From Paenibacillus harenae (GTDB lineage Bacteria; Bacillota; Bacilli; Paenibacillales; Paenibacillaceae), in NCBI RefSeq assembly GCF_030812415.1, contig NZ_JAUSST010000005.1:372001-436000 (forward strand): a stretch of 64,000 bases of DNA, written 5' to 3'. Each line of letters starts with the position of its first letter. Position 1 is the stretch's first letter. A program made the translations under genes and the position numbers. The notes under the pieces were generated by a model that was not told the origin of the DNA, did not search any database, and worked only from the letters and a program-made list of their open reading frames with translations. Of the stretch, positions 1 through 8,511 are shown in pieces.

Positions 1-26
1 AAAACAGAGGTCTATGTTGCGAATAT

Positions 27-86
27 CCAATATAGCTCTCGATATGGCGCGAAACAGCCCAAAGGTACTGCAATGATCCAGTATAG
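27..86 (+). repeat. Intergenic CCAATATAG repeat pair, 51-nt spacing
   Basis: CCAATATAG at 27-35 and the variant CCAGTATAG at 78-86 start exactly 51 nt apart. Each is preceded by a TTGCGAATAT- or CTGCAATGAT-like stretch. The same motif with the same 51-nt spacing recurs twice at 61152-61339. No coding potential is seen in 1-300. Function unknown. Confidence 0.6.
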
Positions 87-220
87 CCACTTCGCACAAC
101 CCACGCCATGAACGAACCATTCGCCAAGCACTTATGAGACAGCCTCTTTTTTTGCGAAGCGGTACGAGACATACGAGAACATGAGATTTCCATCTGATTA
201 ATTCTCTAATTATTAGGGTT

Positions 221-280
221 TTTACAAAAATTATGGGATGGTACAATCATCCATGTTAGCGCTTTCTGATAACGCTTTCA
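221..280 (+). promoter_or_regulatory. Candidate promoter with overlapping cre (CcpA) sites for the endoglucanase
   Basis: TGATAACGCTTTCA at 267-280 matches the cre consensus TGWAANCGNTNWCA at all but one position. TGTTAGCGCTTTCT at 254-267 abuts it and has two mismatches. A TACAAT -10-like hexamer lies at 242-247, with TTTACA at 221-226 as a possible but short-spaced -35. The cre sites would sit just downstream of the start point, a position suited to repression. The promoter call is weaker than the cre call. Confidence 0.55.
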
Positions 281-361
281 AGATGAGGGGTCGATAAGGG
301 TCTGATCGATATATCTCATATTTTGTTTAGAGCCAAATCCCTGAAGGAGGTAAATCAGCAC

Positions 362-2074
362 ATGTTTACACCCAACAAGCACTTTCGTATTTTTTTGATC
401 GTATCCATCTTGTTAGCCATGATCGTTCCTTCCGCAAGCGCGGCCTCGGAGAAGCGCCCCGCGGTCGGTGTCCCGAAGAGCAAAATGCAATCGTACGTCG
501 AAGCTATGCAGCCCGGATGGAATCTAGGCAATACATTCGACGCGACCGGCGCCGACGAAACGTCGTGGGGAAATCCGCGCGTGACGAAGCAGCTCATCCA
601 GCACATCGCTTCGCAAGGATTCAAAAGCATTCGCATCCCGATTACATGGGATCATCGGATGGGCGAGGCTCCGGACTATACGGTCGATCCGGCGTTCATG
701 GACCGGGTCGAAGAGGTCGTGAACTGGTCTCTGGATGCCGGATTGTACGTCATGATCAACTTGCATCACGACTCGTGGCTGTGGGTTAACCGGATGGGAA
801 CCGAGCATGACCTCGTGCTTGACCGATATAACGCAGCATGGACGCAGATCGCCGACCGGTTCAAAAACTATCCGAAAGAGCTTTCTTTCGAAAGCATCAA
901 CGAACCTCGCTTCTCTGACGGCTGGGGAAATAGCGGGGATGCTCATTTTGCAATGCTCAATGAATTAAATACGTCTTTCCATGAGATTGTTCGCGGCTCC
1001 GGCGGAGAAAATGCCGAGCGCCCTCTCGTCCTGCCAACGCTCGAGACGAACGCGAACCAGGATCGGCTCGACGCGTTGGTGGACACCTTCACCGAGTTGA
1101 ACGATCCCAACCTGATTGCCACCGTTCACTATTACGGATTTTGGCCGTTCAGCGTCAACATCGCCGGCTTCACCCGTTTCAACGAGGAAACAAAAAACGA
1201 CGTTATTCAAACGTTCGACCGCGTCTATCAATCGCTCGTGGCTAAGGGCATCCCCGTTATTCTGGGCGAATACGGTTTGCTGGGCTTCGATAAAAATACA
1301 GGCACGATCGAACAAGGCGAAAAACTGAAATTTTTCGAGTTTTTGCTGCATTACATTCAAGAAAAAGGCATCACCCATATGCTATGGGACAACGGGCAGC
1401 ATCTCGACCGAAACGAGCTTCAATGGAACGATCCGCAGCTGTACGGCATGCTCAAAGCGAGCTGGAAGGGCCGCTCCGCAACCGCGGAAACCGACTTGAT
1501 CTATTTGGCTAAGAACGCAGCAGCGCAAGATACGGCCATTCCGCTCGAGTTGAACGGCAATCGATTGACGGCTCTTCGTCATGATGGTAAAAACTTGCGC
1601 AAAGGTACCGACTATTCGGTAGAAGGCGATGTCCTCATCGTGAAGGCGAGCTTGCTCTCCAAACTAACGGCATCGGGCGCTTACGGGGAGAACGCGGAAA
1701 TCACCGCGAAATTCAATAAGGGACAGGACTGGACGTTTGACGTCATCGTCTATGACACACCGGTGCTGCACGATATATCCGGAACGGCGGACGATTTCTC
1801 TATCCCGGTCGCCTTCAACGGCGACAGGCTTGCTACGATGGAAGCCGTATACGCGGCCGGAGGCAATGCGGGTCCGCAGAACTGGACATCGTTCAAGGAA
1901 TTCGCGTACGCTTTCTCGCCTTCGTACGACACGAACGAGATCAAGCTCACGCAAAACTTCTTCAACGAAGTGAATGACGGCGAAGTCGTGCTGACCTTCC
2001 ATTTCTGGAGCGGCACTACCGTCGAATACAGGATTAATAAGAGCGGAAACGTTATAACCGGTTCCGCAGCCTAA
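362..2074 (+). CDS. Secreted endo-beta-glucanase, GH5 with X2/Ig and CBM46-like C-terminal domains
   Basis: Predicted secreted cellulase of about 570 residues. The start is ATG 362, 9 nt after GGAGG; a TTG 13 codons upstream is open but has no ribosome binding site. An N-terminal signal peptide ends near PSASAA. The GH5 hallmarks are in order: GWNLGNTFDA, SIRIPITW, VMINLHHD, the acid/base Glu in ESINEPR, and the nucleophile Glu in VILGEYG. An X2/Ig-like module with NGNRLTAL and GTDYSV follows, then a CBM46-like tail ending LTFHFWSGTTVEYRI. This architecture resembles GH5_4-Ig-CBM46 enzymes such as B. halodurans Cel5B, active on beta-glucan and xyloglucan. It is monocistronic, with cre sites upstream and a strong terminator downstream. 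The substrate is inferred from the family. Confidence 0.9.
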   Translation: MFTPNKHFRIFLIVSILLAMIVPSASAASEKRPAVGVPKSKMQSYVEAMQPGWNLGNTFDATGADETSWGNPRVTKQLIQHIASQGFKSIRIPITWDHRMGEAPDYTVDPAFMDRVEEVVNWSLDAGLYVMINLHHDSWLWVNRMGTEHDLVLDRYNAAWTQIADRFKNYPKELSFESINEPRFSDGWGNSGDAHFAMLNELNTSFHEIVRGSGGENAERPLVLPTLETNANQDRLDALVDTFTELNDPNLIATVHYYGFWPFSVNIAGFTRFNEETKNDVIQTFDRVYQSLVAKGIPVILGEYGLLGFDKNTGTIEQGEKLKFFEFLLHYIQEKGITHMLWDNGQHLDRNELQWNDPQLYGMLKASWKGRSATAETDLIYLAKNAAAQDTAIPLELNGNRLTALRHDGKNLRKGTDYSVEGDVLIVKASLLSKLTASGAYGENAEITAKFNKGQDWTFDVIVYDTPVLHDISGTADDFSIPVAFNGDRLATMEAVYAAGGNAGPQNWTSFKEFAYAFSPSYDTNEIKLTQNFFNEVNDGEVVLTFHFWSGTTVEYRINKSGNVITGSAA

Positions 2075-2118
2075 TAAAAATGAAGCCAACCGAGCATGCG
2101 GTTGGCTTCATTTTTATT
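2073..2118 (+). terminator. Intrinsic terminator after endoglucanase
   Basis: A perfect 20-bp inverted repeat (arms 2073-2092 and 2099-2118, 6-nt loop) ends in TTTTTATT. The left arm begins inside the stop codon. The arms carry A- and T-tracts at both ends, so it could work in both directions. Confidence 0.9.
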
Positions 2119-2173
2119 GAGGTGTGGTACAATTGAGGAACAAATGTTCTTGGAGGAGCCCGGGAGACAAGCC

Positions 2174-4477
2174 ATGTCAGACAAACCCAGCACGATCGCG
2201 ATATCGGTAAGGCATCTGGTCGAATATGCGTATCTTAGCGGTAGCATCGACGTGAAGCTGAATGCGGTCGACTCGATGCATGAAGGAACGAAAGCGCATC
2301 AGCGAATTCAACAGCAATACGGCGAGCTGGACCGTAAGGAGGTCTACTTGAAAGCGGACATCGAGGCGGAAGGCCTCTTATTTGCCGTGGACGGCCGGTG
2401 CGATGGGCTGCTTGCTACCGAGCCCGCCATTACGATAGATGAGATCAAGTCGACATCCGGCGATCTGGACCATATAACGGAGCATTCCTATCCGGTGCAC
2501 TGGGCGCAGGCGATGTTCTATGCTTACATGTATGCCAAGGATGAGGGACTGCCGCAAATGCGCGTGCAGTTGACTTATGTGCATACGCAGTCGGACCGTC
2601 TTCAGCAATTCGACCGCGTTGTTTCCTTCGAGGAGCTGGAGCGATTCGTAGCGGAAGTGGTTCGCCTATACGTTCCTTATGCGGCTCTCCGCCTTCGTCA
2701 TGCCGCGGAGCGGGATGCGAGCATCGAGGCGCTCGCGTTCCCGTTCGGGGCGTATCGCGCGGGACAGCGCAAGCTTGCCGGTGCGGTCTATAAGTCGATC
2801 GACGAGGGCGTACGCCTATTCGCCAGAGCGCCTACGGGCATCGGCAAGACGATATCGACGACGTTCCCGGCGGTCAAGGCGATCGGGTCCGGTTTGCTGC
2901 AGCGCTTCTATTACTTGACGGCGCGCACGACGACAAAGAAGGCTGCGGAGGACGCGCTGCTGCTGATGGATGCGAAGGGACTGCGCATGCATGCGGTCAC
3001 GCTTACGGCAAAGGATAAAATATGTTTCCAGGACGAGGTGCGCTGCGAGAAGGAGCATTGCCCGTATGCCGAGGGCTATTACGACCGAATCAACGGGGCG
3101 GTGCTCGATATACTCGCGAACGAAACGGTGATGACGCGGCCGGTCATCGAGCGGTATGCGGAGAAGCACCGCGTATGCCCGTTCGAGTTCTCGTTGGATG
3201 TCGCCTACGCGGCAGATGCGGTGATTTGCGACTATAACTATATTTTCGACCCGCGCATTTCTTTCAAGCGGCAATATAACGAGCAGAAGAAGAGAACGGC
3301 CCTGCTTGTAGACGAAGCGCATAATCTGGTCGACCGGGCGCGGGACATGTATTCGGCCGAGCTTGCGAAGTCGGCGTTTCTAGCGTTGCAGCGGGAGCTG
3401 AAAGGAACGGATTCGGCAGGCTATAAAGCCGCTAAGGCGGTCAACGATTATTTCATTGCGCTGCGCAAGCAGAACGAGGATTCGCCCCAGCTTGTCGAGA
3501 AGCAGCTTCCGACTGACTTAGTGGAGCTGGCGGAGTCGTTTGCCGCCGCGGCGGAACCGCTGCTCGCAAGCGGACAAGGCGTAAGCGAGCTGCTGCTCGA
3601 CACCTATTTTGCCGTACAAAGCTTCATTCGTGTTGCGAAGCACTATGACGAGCGGTATGTAACGTTAACCGAACGGACGAATAACGAGCTGCGGGTGAAG
3701 CTGTTCTGCCTCGATCCATCGCAAATGCTGCAGCTGATGGGCAAGGGGTACCGGTCTCATATTTATTTTTCCGCTACGCTGTCACCGGTTTCCTACTATA
3801 TGGACATGCTCGGTGCCGGGGAGAAGGACTATACGCTTGCCGTCGCTTCGCCGTTCGCGAAGGAGCAGCTCGAGGTCGTTGTGAAGGCTGTTTCGACCCG
3901 CTATCAGGATCGCGACGATTCGTACGGGCCGATCGCTCGTCAGTTGGCGCAATTGGTAGCGGAGCGTCCTGGCAACTACTTCGTTTTCTTCCCGTCGTAT
4001 GCGTATATGAACGCGGTGCATAAGACGTATTTGGAAAGCTGGGCGACAAGTGAGGGTGAGGGTGCATCGAAGACGGATGTGCTGCTGCAGCAGCCGGATA
4101 TGTCGGAGGAACAGAGGGATCAATTTCTGGCCAGCTTCCAGGCAGGCAATGAAAACTCGTTAATCGGCTTTGCGGTGATGGGAGGCGTGTTCTCGGAGGG
4201 CGTCGATCTGGAGGGAGACCGGCTGGTGGGGGTCGTTGTTGTTGGCGTTGGACTGCCGCAGTTAGGACTTGAGCGAAATATGATTCGGGACTACTTCAAT
4301 GAGCAGGGCAAGAGCGGCTACGATTACGCCTACGTCTTCCCCGGCATGAACAAGGTGCTGCAAGCGGGCGGACGCCTCATTCGCTCGGAGACCGATCGGG
4401 GCACGCTGATGCTCATTGACGACCGGTATTTGCAGCCGCATTATAATCGGTTGCTCCCGGAGGAGTGGAGGTGTTAA
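2174..4477 (+). CDS. DinG/XPD-type ATP-dependent helicase with N-terminal PD-(D/E)XK nuclease-like domain
   Basis: Superfamily 2 helicase of about 767 residues. Walker A APTGIGKT, DEAH box LLVDEAHN, motif FSATLSP and the C-terminal QAGGRLIRS motif are visible. A cysteine set (KICF, RCEKEHC, HRVCPF) between Walker A and DEAH fits the 4Fe-4S domain of XPD/DinG enzymes. The first ~190 residues contain GRCDG (D77) and IDEIKS (E90, K92) with a following helix WAQAMFYAYMYA, which is the D...ExK pattern of RecB/Cas4-like nucleases. The start is ATG 2174, 7 nt after GGGAG; ATG 2144 is an in-frame alternative. It is convergent with the next gene. A role in DNA repair is inferred; no cas genes are nearby. 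Confidence 0.85.
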   Translation: MSDKPSTIAISVRHLVEYAYLSGSIDVKLNAVDSMHEGTKAHQRIQQQYGELDRKEVYLKADIEAEGLLFAVDGRCDGLLATEPAITIDEIKSTSGDLDHITEHSYPVHWAQAMFYAYMYAKDEGLPQMRVQLTYVHTQSDRLQQFDRVVSFEELERFVAEVVRLYVPYAALRLRHAAERDASIEALAFPFGAYRAGQRKLAGAVYKSIDEGVRLFARAPTGIGKTISTTFPAVKAIGSGLLQRFYYLTARTTTKKAAEDALLLMDAKGLRMHAVTLTAKDKICFQDEVRCEKEHCPYAEGYYDRINGAVLDILANETVMTRPVIERYAEKHRVCPFEFSLDVAYAADAVICDYNYIFDPRISFKRQYNEQKKRTALLVDEAHNLVDRARDMYSAELAKSAFLALQRELKGTDSAGYKAAKAVNDYFIALRKQNEDSPQLVEKQLPTDLVELAESFAAAAEPLLASGQGVSELLLDTYFAVQSFIRVAKHYDERYVTLTERTNNELRVKLFCLDPSQMLQLMGKGYRSHIYFSATLSPVSYYMDMLGAGEKDYTLAVASPFAKEQLEVVVKAVSTRYQDRDDSYGPIARQLAQLVAERPGNYFVFFPSYAYMNAVHKTYLESWATSEGEGASKTDVLLQQPDMSEEQRDQFLASFQAGNENSLIGFAVMGGVFSEGVDLEGDRLVGVVVVGVGLPQLGLERNMIRDYFNEQGKSGYDYAYVFPGMNKVLQAGGRLIRSETDRGTLMLIDDRYLQPHYNRLLPEEWRC

Positions 4478-4491
4478 TGGCGCCCTCGTTC

Positions 4492-4980
4492 TCACATCGC
4501 TGCCCGTTCCGGCGACTCTTGATCCGTACAGCGCTGAATGAACCGTGGCGTTGCTCCGAATTTCCTCTCCAGACGGTCGGCGGCATAGAGGAAAAGCAGC
4601 AAACCAATCAGCGATACCGTCACCGACAGCGGCGTAATCCATACGGTAGCCGGCTGGGTGAAAAAAGGGATAAAGGATACGGCCAGTATGGGCGGAGCGT
4701 TCCATCTGAACTTGCGGATCAGCCATATCACCGCTACCGTGTTGAGTAATATCGACAGGACGCCGGTGCTGAAGTACATGCAGATCGAGCCGACCAGCGA
4801 CGCGGTTACGGCGCCTAAGGCGATTCTTCCGACCTCTTCCTTCTTGAAAGGCTTCGAGATGAACAATAGGCTGAATGCGCCTAGTGTCGGGAAAAACAAC
4901 GTATGCATAATCGGAAAATGCAAGGAGATCCAGTAGATGAGAACAATATAAACGCATATGGCGACTGACTTGATGGTCAT
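4492..4980 (-). CDS. Small integral membrane protein, HPP-family-like
   Basis: About 162 residues, almost entirely hydrophobic, with four or five predicted membrane segments. The stretch FPTLGAFSLLF, followed by a K/E-rich loop and GRIALGAVTASLVG, resembles the HPP family (a membrane family linked to nitrite transport in some organisms). The start is ATG 4980, preceded by AAGAAGG; an upstream in-frame extension to 5028 has no ribosome binding site. It lies 14 nt from the convergent helicase gene. The family call is by eye and the function is unknown. Confidence 0.6.
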   Translation of the reverse strand: MTIKSVAICVYIVLIYWISLHFPIMHTLFFPTLGAFSLLFISKPFKKEEVGRIALGAVTASLVGSICMYFSTGVLSILLNTVAVIWLIRKFRWNAPPILAVSFIPFFTQPATVWITPLSVTVSLIGLLLFLYAADRLERKFGATPRFIQRCTDQESPERAAM

Positions 4981-5115
4981 TGTATGATAATCCTTCTTTC
5001 GGTGTCTGCAATATAGGAGTACAGGCAAAGAGCAGACCCTATTATACCACCTGACACAAAAATAACGCCATTCCCATATTCAAGGAGATATTGGCGGATA
5101 AGGAGCGATGAAAGC

Positions 5116-5649
5116 ATGCTGCTGCATAAGGGGGAAGTGTTATTCCGCCAAGGGGAGAGCGGACCGCTGTACCATGTTCGAAGCGGATTGTTCAAGATTG
5201 TTCGTACGCATGAGGACGGCAATCCGATTCTCGTTAACATTATCGTACCGGATGAGATCATTCCGCATCATTCCTTAATCAGCCCAATGCCTTACCACGG
5301 TACTGCCGTGGCGCTCGTGGCCAGCGAAGTAACGGTGATGGATTCGAGGGAGTGGTACGATGAGCTTGATCGCGATGCAGGCAAGTGCAGAGAGATCGCG
5401 CTGCTGCTTCAAGGCAAGCTGCGCATGATGCAGCAGCGGATCGATCAATTAACGCAGGTGACGCCAGCGGTCAAGCTGCTCAAGCTGCAGCAATGGTTCG
5501 GAAGCTACATCGGCCCCGCTCCGCTAACGGATGTGCTGACGCAGGACGAGATTGGCCAGCTGATCGGCTTGCGGAGAGAAACAGTGAATCGGTTGCTTCG
5601 CGCTCAGGCTTCTAAGGTAAGGCTGCCGGAAGGGCCGAAGAACTCATAA
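5116..5649 (+). CDS. Crp/Fnr-family transcriptional regulator, short N-terminus
   Basis: 177-residue regulator: a cyclic-nucleotide-binding-like beta-barrel (GEVLFRQGE, LFKIVRTHEDG), a dimerisation helix (LLLQGKLRMMQQRIDQLTQV) and a C-terminal winged helix (LTQDEIGQLIGLRRETVNRLL). It is shorter than the usual ~220-230 residues because the barrel starts almost at residue 1. There is no FNR-type cysteine cluster. The start is ATG 5116 after AGGAG; the ATG at 5108 is out of frame. Its last 46 nt overlap the convergent 3' end of hmp. A Crp/Fnr-like palindrome lies upstream of hmp, so hmp is the obvious candidate target (inference). Confidence 0.85.
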   Translation: MLLHKGEVLFRQGESGPLYHVRSGLFKIVRTHEDGNPILVNIIVPDEIIPHHSLISPMPYHGTAVALVASEVTVMDSREWYDELDRDAGKCREIALLLQGKLRMMQQRIDQLTQVTPAVKLLKLQQWFGSYIGPAPLTDVLTQDEIGQLIGLRRETVNRLLRAQASKVRLPEGPKNS

Positions 5650-6830
5650 TGAATATCCGCCGCGGGAACGCCCCATTCGGTCAATAGGCTATTGACCGTC
5701 CGCATGAACGGAATAGGTCCGCAGAAGTAGAAGGCGGAGTCCGGCGTAGGGACGGCCGATTTCAGCCACTCCAAGTCGATATAGCCTTCTTTGTCGAAAG
5801 CTTGCTCCGCAACATCTTGTTGCGTCGGTTGTCCATAGATGAAGGAAACATTCAGTTGCGGATGCTTCTCGGCAAGCGAAGCAACTTCATTTTTCCATGC
5901 ATGCTCATGGCCGCTGCGTACGGCATGAATGAATGTAACCTGCCGCTGCGGCTGCCGTTCCAATGCTGCAAGCAGCATGCTGAGCATCGGCGTAATGCCG
6001 ACCCCGCCGCTTAGGAGCACGAGCGGGCGATCATCGCTCCTATCCAGGGTGAAGTCTCCGGCGGGAGCGGACAACCAGAGCGTTTCCCCTTGCTGCAATG
6101 AATGGTGCAGATAGACTGAAGCGATGCCGGCTGCGCGATCCTCTTCCGTATCCTCACGCTTGATGGATATGCGGTAATAAGGCTTGCCGGGCGCATCGGA
6201 TAGACTATATTGACGGATTTGCGTATAAGTCTCGCCTGGAATGTCCAGCTTCAAGCTGACATATTGCCCCGGCTCATAGCTAGCAAGAGAGCCTCCATCC
6301 TGCGGTACCAAGTAGAAGGAGGTAATGACGCTGCTCTCCTCCACTTTGCGTTCGACTGTGAATGCCCGCCAGCCATCCCAGCCGCCGGATTGGCTTCTAG
6401 CCTCCTCATACATCTCTGCTTCCACACTGATGAACACATCGGCGATGACGCCATAGGCTTCGGCCCATGCTTGAAGAATGTCGTCCGTCGCCGCATCGCC
6501 CAGAACTTCCTTGATTGCCGATAGCAGATGGGTACCGACGATCGGATAATGCTCCGGCTTCACGCCGAGACTGCGGTGTTTATGAGCGATCTGCTTAACG
6601 GCGGGCAGGATGTCCGGCAGCCGGTCGATATGCTTCGCCGCGGCGTATACCGCATTGGCAAGCGCGGTCTGTTGCCTGCCTTGCTTCTGGTTGGCGTGGT
6701 TGAAAATGTTGAGCAGCTCGGGATGGCTCTCGAACAGCATCTGGTAGAAGCGCTTCGTGATCGTCACGCCGTGTACCTCCAGCACGGGTACCGTAGATTT
6801 GATGATCGCTATCGATTTATCGCTTAACAT
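5604..6830 (-). CDS. hmp: Flavohemoglobin, nitric oxide dioxygenase
   Basis: 408 residues. The globin domain (about 1-140) has the proximal-His region QIAHKHRSLGV and FYQMLFESHPELL. The FAD-binding domain has RQYSLSDAPG, and the NAD-binding domain has LSGGVGITPMLSML and YFCGPIPFM. The end FEFFGP-type motif (YEFFGPSG) is typical of Hmp. It oxidises NO to nitrate with NAD(P)H and O2 in the cytoplasm. The start ATG 6830 follows GGAGGG. Its 3' end overlaps the convergent Crp/Fnr gene by 46 nt. The promoter region carries a Crp/Fnr-type palindrome at -41.5. Confidence 0.95.
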   Translation of the reverse strand: MLSDKSIAIIKSTVPVLEVHGVTITKRFYQMLFESHPELLNIFNHANQKQGRQQTALANAVYAAAKHIDRLPDILPAVKQIAHKHRSLGVKPEHYPIVGTHLLSAIKEVLGDAATDDILQAWAEAYGVIADVFISVEAEMYEEARSQSGGWDGWRAFTVERKVEESSVITSFYLVPQDGGSLASYEPGQYVSLKLDIPGETYTQIRQYSLSDAPGKPYYRISIKREDTEEDRAAGIASVYLHHSLQQGETLWLSAPAGDFTLDRSDDRPLVLLSGGVGITPMLSMLLAALERQPQRQVTFIHAVRSGHEHAWKNEVASLAEKHPQLNVSFIYGQPTQQDVAEQAFDKEGYIDLEWLKSAVPTPDSAFYFCGPIPFMRTVNSLLTEWGVPAADIHYEFFGPSGSLTLEA

Positions 6831-6884
6831 GAATAAATCCCTCCAATTGGCTTGACTGCTTGGGTGTTTGATATTTATAGCTCA

Positions 6885-6926
6885 AGTATACGCAACAGGG
6901 AGGGAGGGGATATGTGATTGAACACA
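6885..6926 (-). promoter_or_regulatory. hmp promoter with Crp/Fnr-like palindrome centred at -41.5
   Basis: On the minus strand a -10 TATACT lies at 6890-6885. The palindrome TGTGTTCAATCACA occupies 6926-6913. Taking the first -10 base as -12, its centre (6919.5) falls at -41.5, the class II activator position for Crp/Fnr proteins. No good -35 hexamer is present, as expected for an activated promoter. The choice of -10 is mine. Confidence 0.5.
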
Positions 6927-6970
6927 CAGCAAAATGCAACGATTTGTGACGGGAATGAAGATGGGCTCAG

Positions 6971-8095
6971 CTAGACCGAATCCCGGTTCTCAAGGTAAAG
7001 CTTCAACTGCTCCAAATCGTCAAACTCCGCTATAGGCACGGATTGCGCCTTTATTAGGCTGAGAAGGCGATTATCGAGCAGCGTTATCGCTTCGCGCAAT
7101 TCCGCCAAACGATCCGCTGCCAGCAGCTCCGGCAGGTCTGGAAACCCCGCTTGGACGTAGATGTTTTGATAGTCCGCAGCAGGGATAATGGAGGCTGGCC
7201 AGTACCCTTTTTCAGCAAAATAAAGGAACCGTGCAATCTCGTCCTGTACGCCCGCTGACCAGAAGAAAGCCGTCGTATAATCGTTGTTCTCGCAAGCCGT
7301 CAGCAGCTTATCGAAAACCCCTTTGATTTCTTCGTAAAAGCCTTTCATACGACCCGGATAGTCAGGACCATTCATATATAGCTCCTTCCGCTCTGTTAGC
7401 AGTCCAACCGTGTCATGAACAAGCTGTCGGCATGCCTCCTGTATGACCTCGCCAACGGAAGTATGCATAAGGGCATTCATCCGTTCATCCAGTTTTCTCG
7501 GCCGCAGTTTGAACAATGCGATTTGCTCTGCGTTTTTGCCCCAGCCCTTCGTGAAATAGGTACCGTTAAGCAGCGCCAGACTGTAGAGCACATGAGTCAG
7601 AACGCCATGACCCTCTGTGCGGTAGCAGGTCAGGCTGCGGGCATGATCATCGGCAAGCAAGGACATATTGTATAAATGAACGTAAGCATCGCGCAGATGG
7701 TTCTCGGCTTTCTCGATGAGCGCCAGTCCTTGCTTGCCCGTATCTGCGATTCGCTCTCGGAGCTGCTCGAAGCGGGCTAGATCGGCGTCCGATCGAACGT
7801 ACAATAGCTTGCAGTCGGCGATGATCGATGTATTCGGCTCTTCGAATGACGCCATTCGCTCCGCGCGTTCCCAGCTAATCGGCCAGAAGTCGAAGCTGAT
7901 GCCGTTGCAGATGAACGGGATGCTGGCACGGAAGCCGTCCGGCGTCGCTGGAATGAAGAAGAAATCCAGATCGGAGCGGGCCGTTGCCGTTCCTTGCGCG
8001 TAAGAGCCGTAATAAGCGACGAGCGCTACGTCTTCCTGGAAGCGGGATCGTATATGGTTAATGAGCGTTTGGGCGACTTCGAATACGTTCTTCAT
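6971..8095 (-). CDS. Nucleotidyltransferase-domain protein
   Basis: 374 residues. The N-terminus has the Pol-beta-like nucleotidyltransferase motif GSYAQGTATARSDLDFFFI (GS plus DxD). The remaining ~260 residues are helical, like the four-helix and substrate domains of aminoglycoside/KNTase-like families. The start ATG 8095 follows GGAGG. It is monocistronic. The substrate cannot be told from sequence. An antibiotic-modifying role is possible but unsupported. Confidence 0.75.
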   Translation of the reverse strand: MKNVFEVAQTLINHIRSRFQEDVALVAYYGSYAQGTATARSDLDFFFIPATPDGFRASIPFICNGISFDFWPISWERAERMASFEEPNTSIIADCKLLYVRSDADLARFEQLRERIADTGKQGLALIEKAENHLRDAYVHLYNMSLLADDHARSLTCYRTEGHGVLTHVLYSLALLNGTYFTKGWGKNAEQIALFKLRPRKLDERMNALMHTSVGEVIQEACRQLVHDTVGLLTERKELYMNGPDYPGRMKGFYEEIKGVFDKLLTACENNDYTTAFFWSAGVQDEIARFLYFAEKGYWPASIIPAADYQNIYVQAGFPDLPELLAADRLAELREAITLLDNRLLSLIKAQSVPIAEFDDLEQLKLYLENRDSV

Positions 8096-8315
8096 CGCAA
8101 TCGCGCCTCCTTGTTTTTGTAGTAAGCATCATAGCCAGTATACTAGAGAGCGGTGTCGGGCAATCGGTACTAAATGATTTAAAGAATATAATCAAGGAGC
8201 GTTCATAACACATGGTTCGGCAAAAGAAGCAGCAATCATGCATGAGTACATGTAGTGGTTGATGCGACGTCAGGGGAGTTAATTGCACTGTCGAAACTTC
8301 TTTATGATCGTTAGA

Positions 8316-8460
8316 TGGAATTTCTCCAGTTATTTTCAGACATTCCCTTGAAAATGAGGGAAAGGTGCTTATTAACGAGAGCTTTTCCCGTTATCCATCT
8401 GTCAGGCGCCATTCACGACAAAATAACGGGAGTTTTTCCAGTTATCCATCTTCAGGCGCA
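8316..8460. repeat. Intergenic GTTATCCATC repeat cluster
   Basis: The 8096-8511 gap has no gene. It holds TTTTCCCGTTATCCATCTG (GTTAT at 8390) and TTTTTCCAGTTATCCATCTTC (GTTAT at 8441), 51 nt apart and each followed by CAGGCGC. A degenerate third copy, TTTCTCCAGTTAT, has GTTAT at 8329, and an inverted AATAACGGGAG lies at 8422. Function unknown. Confidence 0.55.
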
Positions 8461-8462
8461 AA

Positions 8463-8491
8463 GAAAGACCTGCGGCCGGCAGGTCTTTCTC
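8463..8491 (-). terminator. Terminator hairpin downstream of tyrosine phosphatase gene
   Basis: A 12-bp perfect stem (8463-8474 / 8480-8491) with a 5-nt loop lies 20 nt past the stop of the minus-strand phosphatase gene. The T-tract on that strand is short. Confidence 0.65.
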
Positions 8492-8511
8492 GTTCAAAAG
8501 CTATCCGTCCG

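Noticed and set aside
308..315. PadR operator upstream of the endoglucanase
   Set aside because: Only the 8-bp core GATATATC matches; the flanking bases of ACGATATATCGT are absent, and the core also occurs inside genes.
4262..5011. Longer minus-strand frame over the HPP-like gene
   Set aside because: It overlaps the helicase 3' end and gives an unconserved basic translation; the 4492-4980 frame has membrane segments and a ribosome binding site.
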